The position numbers and the translations under genes are program-made. From Rhipicephalus microplus (lineage: Eukaryota > Arthropoda > Arachnida > Ixodida > Ixodidae): a stretch of 64,000 nt of DNA. Location of the stretch: contig NC_134701.1 of assembly GCF_043290135.1 (NCBI RefSeq), forward strand, positions 6,416,001-6,480,000, written 5' to 3'. Every line of letters starts with the position of its first letter. The first letter of the stretch is position 1. The notes under the pieces were generated by a model. The model searched no databases. It was not told where the DNA came from and saw only the letters and a list, made by a program, of their open reading frames with translations. Positions 56,851-64,000 of this stretch are shown piece after piece.

Positions 56851-59800
56851 TTCTGATGGTGGTGAGAGTGGAGCACGACTGTCTCCGTGGCGCGATTGGC
56901 TATTCGATCGGCTGTTAACTGAAAGGTTGGATGTTCGAGCCCTCCCGGGAGTAGTGTGTTGCTTTTTTTTCTTTGGGCTGATAGCTTCGAAGATACGTTC
57001 TGATGGTGGTGAGAGTGGAGCAGGACTGTCTCCGTGGCGCAATTGGCTGCCGCGATCGGCTGTTACCCGAAAGGTTGGAGGTACGAGCCCACCCGGTGGA
57101 GGTGCGGCGCTTTTTTTTCTTTGAGCTGATAGCTTTGAAGATATGTTCTGATGGTGGTGAGAGTGGAGCACGACTGTCTCCGTGGCGCAATTGGCTAGCG
57201 CGATCGGCTGTTAACCGAAAGGTTGGAGGTTCGAGCCCAACCGGTGGTGGTGCGGCGCTTTTTTTCCTTTGGGCTGATAGCTATGAAGAAATCTTCTGAC
57301 GGTGGTGAGAGTGGAGCACGACTGTCTTCGTGGCGCAATTGGCTATGCGATCGGCTCTTAACTGAAAGGTTGGAGGTTCGAGCCCTCCCGGGAGTGGTGT
57401 GTTGCTTTTTTTTCTTTGAGCTGATAGCTTTCAAAATATGTTCTGATGGTGGTGAGTGTGGAGCAGGACTGTCTCCGTGAAGCAATTGGCTAGCGCGATC
57501 GGCTGTTAACCGAAAGGTTGGAGGTACGAGCCCTCCCGGTGGAGGTGCGGCGCTTTTTTTTCTTTGGACTGATAGCTTTGAAGCTATGTTCTGATGGTGG
57601 TGAGAGTGGAGCACGGATGTCTCCGTGGCGCAAATGGCTAGCGCGATCGGCTGTTAACCGAGAGGTTGGAGGTTCGAGCCCACCCGGTGGTAGTGCGGCG
57701 ATTTTTTTCCTTAGGGCTGATAGCTCTGAAGAAATGTTCTGACGGTGGTGAGAGTGGAGCATGACTGTCTCCATGGTGCAATTGGCTATGCGATCGGCTG
57801 TTAACTGAAACGTTGGAGGTTCGAGCCCTCGCGGGAGTGGTGTGTTGCTTTTTTTTGGGGGCTGATAGCTTTGAAGATATGTTCTGATGGTGGTGAGAGT
57901 GGAGCAGGACTGTCTCCTTGGCGCAATTGGCTAGCGCAATCGGCTGTTAACCGAAAGGTTTGAGGTTCGGGCCCACCCGGTGCTGGTGCGGCGCTTTCTT
58001 TTCTTTGGGCTGATAGCTTTGAAGATGTGTTCTGATGGTGGTAAGAGTGGAGCACGACTGTCTCCGTGGCGCATTTGGCTAGCGCTATCGGCTGTTAACC
58101 GAAAAGTTGGAGGTTCGGGCCCACCTGGTGGTGGTGCGGCGCTTTTTTTTCTTTGGGCTGATAGCTTTGAAGATATGTTCTGATGGTGGTGAGAGTGGAG
58201 CACGACTGTCTCCGTGGCGCAATTGGCTAGCGCGATCGGCTGTTAATCGAAAGGTTGGAGGTACGAGCCCACCCGGTGGCGGTGCGGCGCTTTTTTTTCT
58301 TTGGGCTGATAGCTTTGAAGATATGTTCTGATGGTGGTGAGAGTGGAGCAGGACTGTCTCCGTGGCGCAATCGGCTAACGCGATCGGCTGTTAACCGAAA
58401 GGTTAGAGGTACGAGCCCTCCCGGGAGTGGTGTGTTGCTTTTTTTATTTTGGGCTGATAGCTTTGAAGATATGTTCTGATGGTGGTGAGAGTGGAGCACG
58501 ACTGTATCCGTGGCGCAATTGGCTAGCGCAATCGGCTGTTAACCGAAAGGTTGGAGGTACGAGCCCACCTGGTGGTGGTGCGGCGCTTTTTTTTCTTTGG
58601 GCTGATAGCTTTGAAGATATGTTCTGATGGTGGTGAGAGTGGAGCACGACTGTCTCCATGGCGCAATTGGCTATTCGATAGGCTGTTAACTGAAAGGTTT
58701 GACGTTCGAGCTCTTCCGGGAGTGGTGTGTGCTTTTTTTATTTTGGGCTGATAGCTTTGAAGATATGTAATAACGGTGGTGAGAGTGGAGCACGACTGTC
58801 TCCGTGGCGCAATTGGCTAGCGCGATCGGCTGTTAACCGAAAGGTTGGAGGTACGAGCCCACCCGGTGGTGGTGCGGTGCTTTTTTTTCTTTGGGCTGGT
58901 AGCTTTGAAGATATGTTCTGATGGTGTTGAGAGTGGAGCAGGACTGTCTCCGTGGCGCAATGGGCTAGCGCGATTGGCTGTTAACCGAAAGGTTGGAGGT
59001 ACGAGCCCACACGGTGGTGGTGCGGCGCTTGTTTTTCTTTGGGCTGATAGCTTTGAAGATATGTTCTGATGGTGGTGAGAGTGGAGCACGACTGTCTCCG
59101 TGGCGCAATTGGCTAGCGCGATCGGCTGTTAACCGAAAGGTTGGAAGTACAAGCCCACCCGGTGGTGGTGCGGCGATTTTTTTTCTTTGGGCTAATAGCT
59201 CTGAAAAAATGTTCAGACAGTGGTGAGAGTGGAGCACGGCTGTCTCCGTGGCGCAATTGGCTAGCGCGATTGGCTGTTAACCGAAAGGTTGGAGGTACGA
59301 GCCCACCCGGTGGTGGTGCGGCGCTTTTTTTTCTTTGGGCTGATAGCTTTGAAGATATGTTCTGATGGTGGTGAGAGTGGAGCAGGACTGTCTCCGAGGC
59401 GCAATCGGCTAACGCGATCGGCTGTTAACCGAAAGGCTGGAGGTACGAGCCCTCCCGGCAGTGGTGCGGCGCTTTTTTTTCTTTGGGCTGATAGCTTTGA
59501 AGATATGTTCTGATGGTGGTGAGAGTGGAGCACGACTGTCTCCATGGCGCAATTGGCTATTCGATCGGCTGTTAACTGAAAGGTTGGATGTTCGAGCCCT
59601 ACCGGGAGTGGTGTGTTGCTTTATTTTCTTTGGGCTGATAGCTTCGAAGATATGTTCTGATGGTGGTGAGAGTGGAGCAGGACTGTCTCCGTGGCGCAAT
59701 TGGCTGCCGCGATCGGTTGTTAACCGAAAGGTTGGAGGTACGAGCCCACCCGGTGGAGGTGCGGCGCTTTTTTTTCTTTGGGCTGATAGCTTTGAAGATA

Positions 59801-61109
59801 TGTTCTGATGGTGGTGAGAGTGGAGCACGACTGTCTCCGTGGCGCAATTGGCTAGCGCGATCGGCTGTTAACCGAAAGGTTGGAGGATCGAGCCCAACCG
59901 GTGGTGGTGCGGCGCTTTTTTTCCTTTGGGCTGATAGCTATGAAGAAATCTTCTGACGGTGGTGAGAGTGGAGCACGACTGTCTTGTGGCGCAATTGGCT
60001 ATGCGATCGGCTCTTAACTGAAAGGTTGGAGGTTCGAGCCCTCCCGGGAGTGGTGTGTTGCTTTTTTTTCTTTGGGCTGATAGCTTTCAAAATATGTTCT
60101 GATGGTGGTGAGTGTGGAGCAGGACTGTCTCCGTGAAGCAATTGGCTAGCGCGATCGGCTGTTAACGGAAAGGTTGGAGGTACGAGCCCAACCGGTGGAG
60201 GTGCGGCACTTTTTTTTCTTGGGACTGATAGCTTTGAAGATATGTTCTGATGGTGGTGAGAGTGGAGCATGACTGTCTCCGTGGCGCAATTGGCTAGCGC
60301 GATCGGCTGTTAACCGAGAGGTTGGAGGTTCGAGCCCACCCGGTGGTGGTGGTGCGATTTTTTTCCTTAGGACTGATAGCTCTGAAGAAATGTTCTGACG
60401 GTGGTGAGAGTGGAGCATGACTGTCTCCATGGTGCAATTGGCTATGCGATCGGCTGTTAACTGAAACGTTGGAGGTTCGGGCCCTCGCGGCAGTGGTGTG
60501 TTGCTTTTTTTTCGGGCTGATAGCTTTGAAGATATGTTCTGATGGTGGTGAGAGTGGAGCAGGACTGTCTCCTTGGCGCAATAGGCTAGCGCGATCGGCT
60601 GTTAACCGAAAGGTTTGAGGTTCGGGCCCACCCGGTGCTGGTGCGGCGCTTTCTTTTCTTTGGGCTGATAGCTTTGAAGATGTGTTCTGATGGTGGTAAG
60701 AGTGGAGCAGGACTGTCTCCGTGGCGCCATGGGCTAGCGCGATCGGCTGTTAACCGAAAGGTTGGAGGTACGAGCCCACCCGGTGGTGGTGCGGCGCTTG
60801 TTTTAGATGCGGAGCATCTTATACTCGCGCCTTGTAGTGCGCCGTCCGCGCCGTCCGCACCGCTTCTCGAACATTCGACAGCTGACGCACGCGCATGCGC
60901 CGTCGCGCCGTCGCCCACTCTTCCACCATCTGTGCATCCCTTCCTCCTCTACACACCGCGCGCGCTTCACTCCTCCACCATCTGTGCACCCTTACTCCTC
61001 TACACACCGCGTTCGACATCTACAATTCTGCTGATTCTCCAGTGGACGCGCATGTGGCGTCGCGCTTCGAAAACATTCAACAGCTGACAGTGCACGCGCC
61101 GTCGTGCTG

Positions 61110-61145
61110 TATATATACTCAAGGTCGGCGCTCGCTCGCTCAGTT
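61110..61145 (+). promoter_or_regulatory. candidate Pol II core promoter in island 3
   Basis: TATATATA at 61110-61117 and TCAGTT with presumed start A at 61142; identical spacing to islands 1 and 2. Confidence 0.5.
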
Positions 61146-61197
61146 GCCGCTCGTCGGTTGGTTTGTACGGCGCGTCGACGTCCAAGGTCGCGGTGAA

Positions 61198-61338
61198 ATG
61201 AATTCCAACGAATCCACAAACACAATGATCGACGTCCCTTCGACCAGCGCCGCCCTTTCGCATACGTGTGTACGTGTTCACTCATTTAACACCCCCTCCT
61301 ACAACCACGTTAACCAATTTAGCCATCGACCCAAGTAA
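61198..61338 (+). CDS. candidate 46-codon first exon, island 3
   Basis: Same frame as in island 1, unchanged by eye. No recognised function. Confidence 0.22.
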   Translation: MNSNESTNTMIDVPSTSAALSHTCVRVHSFNTPSYNHVNQFSHRPK

Positions 61339-61477
61339 GTCGCAATTTAACACCCCATTTCACAACCACGTTAACCAATTTAGCCATCGACCCAAGTAAG
61401 TCGCACTTTAACACCCCGTTAACCAATTATATGGTCCGCATCCTCCTCAGTGTTCCCCCGAGGGAAGCTGCGGGCAA

Positions 61478-61509
61478 TTTTTTCTTTGGGCTGATAGCTT
61501 TGAAGATAT
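61478..61509 (+). repeat. terminal stub of the array, cut by the LTR element
   Basis: Only the T-run and the start of a spacer (CTTTGGGCTGATAGCTTTG, then AAGATAT) remain before the sequence changes to TGTCACC, the proposed LTR end. The break falls within a few bases of the point in the spacer where the LINE inserted in another monomer. Confidence 0.85.
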
Positions 61510-61709
61510 TGTCACCAATCTTGTCTCACTCAAGGAAACCTTCCGCAGAACTGCTCGTCAAGCTAGGACAAAAAGAAAAACTGCTCCAACCCAACCTCTT
61601 CGTCCTCTTTCACACGAAAAACCACGCGAATTCATGCGGCATTAAAAAGCGGCTCAATCCCAACCTCTTCGTCCTCTTCCACACGAAAACCACGCGAATT
61701 CATGCGGCA
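61510..61709 (-). repeat. candidate 3' LTR (200 bp, TG...CA)
   Basis: On the minus strand it starts TGCCGCATG just past the polypurine tract and ends TTGGTGACA at the array boundary. The array-side end is well defined because monomer sequence stops exactly there. The inner end is less sure: four bases (CTAA) separate it from the polypurine tract. The other LTR is outside the window. Confidence 0.55.
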
Positions 61710-61713
61710 TTAG
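61584..61713. repeat. two tandem copies of about 69 bp inside the LTR
   Basis: CCAACCTCTTCGTCCTCTT through CACGCGAATTCATGCGGCATT occurs twice, with starts 69 bp apart (61592 and 61661), differing at a few bases. The second copy reaches the inner LTR end, so part of the LTR edge is duplicated. Confidence 0.75.
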
Positions 61714-61724
61714 TCCCCCCTTTT
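61714..61724 (-). other. polypurine tract (AAAAGGGGGGA on the minus strand)
   Basis: An 11-base purine run directly upstream of the proposed 3' LTR, the expected primer site for plus-strand DNA synthesis in LTR elements. Confidence 0.6.
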
Positions 61725-61727
61725 AAA

Positions 61728-61746
61728 AAGCATCGACTCGATGCTT
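61728..61746. repeat. perfect 9-bp palindrome next to the polypurine tract
   Basis: AAGCATCGA-C-TCGATGCTT is a 9-bp inverted repeat with a single-base centre, three bases from the polypurine tract. It could form a hairpin in the element RNA. The remaining non-coding stretch up to 61954 has A-rich runs but nothing else that I recognise. Confidence 0.6.
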
Positions 61747-61954
61747 CTAAATAAAAAGAAGAAGAAAAAAAAAACCCATAATTAGAACACGCGTTGACGC
61801 AGAGAATGACAAAGTGAGTGCCAGGGAAAACAAAGAGGGCGCACAAGCACTTGGACCATGCGCGAACACAACAGCACCAGTGGAAGAGTCAAGAAAAAAA
61901 AAACACCACATGAGATCACTGTCACGTTTGCGAAGTAACTCGCAAGCACAGAGA

Positions 61955-64000
61955 CTATTGTGTGTAGTACGGCTTGAGTCGTACGACATGCACAGTTTCG
62001 GGCCGATGTTGTCGACGTGACGACACTGTGCCGTCCGGAAGTACTTCGTATGTAAGGTCACTCACACGTCGGATAACCTTGTATGGTCCGAAATAACGGC
62101 TCAGAAGCTTTTCAGACAAGCCTGGTCGTCGGACAGGAGTCCACACCCACACTCGTTCACCCGGGTGGTATGCGACGTTTCGACGGCGAAGGTTGTAACG
62201 TCGTGCATCTGCGTCTTGTTGGTGACCGATGTTCACGCGAGCCAGTTGACGAGCCTCTTCGGCGTACTGCGTGTATTGCTCGGCTTCTGGAGAAAGAGCA
62301 TCGCTATTATCGTACGGCAGCATAGCGTCAAGCATCGTTTGTACGTTGCGTCCATAAACAAGGTGGAAAGGTGAAAATCGGGTTGTTTCCTGCATTGCCG
62401 TATTGTATGCGAACGTGACGTATGGGAGGATATCGTCCCAGGTTTTGTGCTGCACGTCCACGTACATTGACAGCATGTCCGCTATGGTCTTGTTGAGCCT
62501 TTCCGTCAGTCCATTACTTTGTGGGTGGTAAGCCGTTGTTTTTCGGTGACTCGTGCAGCTCAGTCTGAAAATGTCCTCTAGCATTTGTGCCGTAAATGAT
62601 GTTCCTCTATCCGTAATCACACATGACGGCGCGCCGTGCCGGAGGACGATGTGCTGCACGAAGAACTTCGCCACTTCAGACGCCGTGCCGCGGGGTAATG
62701 CCTTTGTCTCAGCATACCGGGTCAAGTAATCGGTTGCCACTATAATCCATTTGTTACCAGTGGCCGACAAAGGGAAGGGTCCTAGAAGGTCCATTCCCAC
62801 GAGGTCGAAAGGTGTCCGTGGTGGTGTAATAGGGTGGAGAAGGCCCGCAGGTTTCACGGGTGGCGTCTTGCGACGCTGGCACTCGCGGCAGCCTTGCACG
62901 TAGCGGTGTACACTGGTCGAAAGTCGTGGCCAATAGTACTGCTGGCGCACTCTGGCGAGAGTCCGCGAGTAGCCCAAGTGTCCCGACGTGGGCTCGTCAT
63001 GGCACGCGAGGAGGATGTCATCCCGCATGTCGGCTGGTACAACGAGGAGGAAGGCTTTGTTGCTACCTCGAGCATTTTTCTTGTAAAGAATGCCCCTCCT
63101 TAGACAAAAGGATGACAATTCGCGAGCGATGCGCCGAGGAGTGTGAGAATTTCGGCCTTCTAAGGAATCAATAATAGGGCGCAATTCCTGATCGGCTCTC
63201 TGTCTAGACATAAAGTCAGAATCACTGAGGGCTCCGAGAAAACCATCAGCATATTCCGAGTCCATATCAGGATGTCCCACGGGTGCTCGAGAAAGTGCGT
63301 CGGCATCTTCGTGCTTGCGCCCAGACCTATACACAATCATGATGTCAAACTCTTGCAAGCGCAAACTCCACCGAGCGAGACGACCAGACGGGTCACGGAG
63401 ATTGGCCAGCCAACACAGCGAATGGTGATCGGTCACCACCTTGAAGGGACGGCCGTAGAGGTAAGGTCGAAACTTTGCCGTTGCCCACACGACTGCGAGG
63501 CATTCCTTCTCTGAAGTGGAGTAGTTGGCCTCGGCTCGAGAGAGAGTACGACTGGCGTAAGCTATGACATGTTCTACGCCGTTGTGCCGTTGTACAAGGA
63601 CAGCGCCAAGTCCGACGTTGCTTGCATCCGTGTGAACTTCGGTATCAGCGTCCTCATCAAAATGCGCAAGAACAGGTGCCTCTTGCATTCGCTGCCGTAA
63701 CTCTGTGAAAGCTGCTTCTTGCTCTGTAGTCCAGGCAAACGGTACATCATCTCGGGTGAGTCGCGTGAGCGGTTCGGCTATCGTCGAGAAGTTGGTAATG
63801 AATCGGCGATAATAAGCACACAAGCCGAGAAAACGCCGTACCGCTTTTTTGTCTGACGGCACAGGAAAGGTGGCGACTGCTGCAGTTTTTTCTGGGTCAG
63901 GCCGCACTCCATCCGCACTCACAACATGTCCCAGAAATTTCAGCTCATCGTAGCCGAAATGGCACTTCTGGGGTTTTAGCGTGAGTTCGGCCGAACGAAT
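61955..64000 (-). CDS. pol: Gypsy-type pol polyprotein, C-terminal 681 residues (5' partial)
   Basis: The frame is open at the window edge, beginning IRSAELTLKPQKCHFG, the end of the RT palm/thumb region (KCHFG, FLGHVVS). Counted from there: RT connection (FLGLCAYYRRF, about 57-67), RNase H with D125 (VHTDAS), E166 (SEKECLA), D191 (VVTDHHSL) and D234 (DADALSR), integrase zinc finger H334, H341, C371, C374, and integrase core D404, D464, E500 with 35 residues between the last two. The C-terminal tail includes VWVWTPVRRPGLSEKLLSRY and FGPYKVIRRV, an integrase C-terminal domain. All catalytic residues are present and no stop or frameshift is visible, so the copy may be recent. It would replicate the element and insert its cDNA. 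Confidence 0.93.
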   Translation of the reverse strand: MRSAELTLKPQKCHFGYDELKFLGHVVSADGVRPDPEKTAAVATFPVPSDKKAVRRFLGLCAYYRRFITNFSTIAEPLTRLTRDDVPFAWTTEQEAAFTELRQRMQEAPVLAHFDEDADTEVHTDASNVGLGAVLVQRHNGVEHVIAYASRTLSRAEANYSTSEKECLAVVWATAKFRPYLYGRPFKVVTDHHSLCWLANLRDPSGRLARWSLRLQEFDIMIVYRSGRKHEDADALSRAPVGHPDMDSEYADGFLGALSDSDFMSRQRADQELRPIIDSLEGRNSHTPRRIARELSSFCLRRGILYKKNARGSNKAFLLVVPADMRDDILLACHDEPTSGHLGYSRTLARVRQQYYWPRLSTSVHRYVQGCRECQRRKTPPVKPAGLLHPITPPRTPFDLVGMDLLGPFPLSATGNKWIIVATDYLTRYAETKALPRGTASEVAKFFVQHIVLRHGAPSCVITDRGTSFTAQMLEDIFRLSCTSHRKTTAYHPQSNGLTERLNKTIADMLSMYVDVQHKTWDDILPYVTFAYNTAMQETTRFSPFHLVYGRNVQTMLDAMLPYDNSDALSPEAEQYTQYAEEARQLARVNIGHQQDADARRYNLRRRNVAYHPGERVWVWTPVRRPGLSEKLLSRYFGPYKVIRRVSDLTYEVLPDGTVSSRRQHRPETVHVVRLKPYYTQ

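Larger units (their letters stand above)
53278..60804 (+). repeat. tRNA-Asn-derived tandem satellite, block 4 (about 51 monomers)
   Basis: The same 147-148 bp monomers continue between island copies 2 and 3. The block includes the paralogue of the LINE-occupied monomer without an insertion (about 56744-56900) and stretches duplicated from 48.1-49.1 kb (offset 6727) and from 38.5-41 kb. A T-arm deletion (GGTTGGACCGAGCCC near 54865) is shared with the monomer near 41821, so it was copied with its block. No protein-coding gene is seen. Confidence 0.95.
60805..61477 (+). other. 673-bp non-tRNA island, copy 3
   Basis: Same length and context. It shares TTATACTCG and CCGCGCCGTCC with copy 2, but GTCGCGCCGTCG and GCGGTGAAATG with copy 1, so it looks closest to the common ancestor of the three. 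Confidence 0.8.
59409..61509 (+). repeat. higher-order repeat D, copy 3, truncated by the LTR element
   Basis: Third copy of block D including island 3. It ends 32 bp after the island where the LTR-like sequence begins, so the remainder of the block was probably displaced beyond the window. Confidence 0.85.
61510..64000 (-). mobile_element. Ty3/Gypsy-type LTR retrotransposon, 3' part
   Basis: Read on the minus strand: the end of RT, RNase H, integrase, stop codon, about 230 bp of non-coding sequence, a polypurine tract, and a 200-bp TG...CA sequence that abuts the array. The RT-RNase H-integrase order fits Ty3/Gypsy. The 5' part (gag, protease, most of RT, 5' LTR) lies past position 64000. 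Confidence 0.85.

Noticed and set aside
1..61509. Telomeric or subtelomeric sequence
   Set aside because: No TTAGG-type telomere repeat was seen. Position on the chromosome cannot be judged from this window.
62083..63514. Plus-strand open frames over the pol gene
   Set aside because: They are antisense shadows of a clear RNase H/integrase coding frame and show no motifs.

Overview
This window looks like a chromosome segment from a eukaryote, most likely an arthropod and plausibly an ixodid tick. It contains no host protein gene that I recognise. About 56 kb is one head-to-tail satellite with a monomer of about 147-148 bp. Each monomer carries a 73-nt tRNA-Asn(GTT)-like sequence (A box, B-box region, anticodon loop CTGTTAA), a T-run like a Pol III terminator, and a spacer of about 57 nt. 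Dividing span by period gives about 375 monomers. The tick assignment is an inference from the retroelement protein style and the arthropod-like tRNA-Asn start GTCTCCGTGGCGCAATTGG; it was not tested by any search.

Layout. 1-40151: array block 1, with nested higher-order repeats and one 91-bp inverted fragment at 28227-28317. 40152-40824: a 673-bp non-tRNA island with TATA box, initiator, short ORF and splice-donor-like repeats. 40825-43063: array block 2. 43064-47031: a nearly complete LINE on the minus strand inserted in a monomer spacer; a paralogous unoccupied monomer lies near 56841-56850. 47032-52604: array block 3. 52605-53277: island copy 2. 53278-60804: array block 4. 60805-61477: island copy 3. 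61478-61509: last stub of array. 61510-64000: 3' half of a Ty3/Gypsy-type LTR retrotransposon on the minus strand (LTR-like end, polypurine tract, pol), running off the window.

How it fits together. The tRNA-like monomers fall into two main forms. Type 1 has T-stem 3' strand CCACC, usually a T-loop TACGAGC, and a tail ending GCGGCGC. Type 2 has T-stem 3' strand CCTCC, often the canonical loop TTCGAGC, and a tail ending TGTGTTGC. Most units carry GTT, but repeated lineages carry GGT, GTC, CTT or ATT at the anticodon position. The arrangement is that of a satellite spread by unequal exchange: blocks of 22 to 81 monomers recur at fixed offsets, and the 673-bp island was copied along with them. 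The LINE is notable on two counts: ORF1 carries a 2A-like DVEVNPGP motif, and ORF1 and ORF2 share one reading frame separated by a single TGA, with no AUG available for ORF2. The many long open frames in the array are by-products of the repeat and are not genes.
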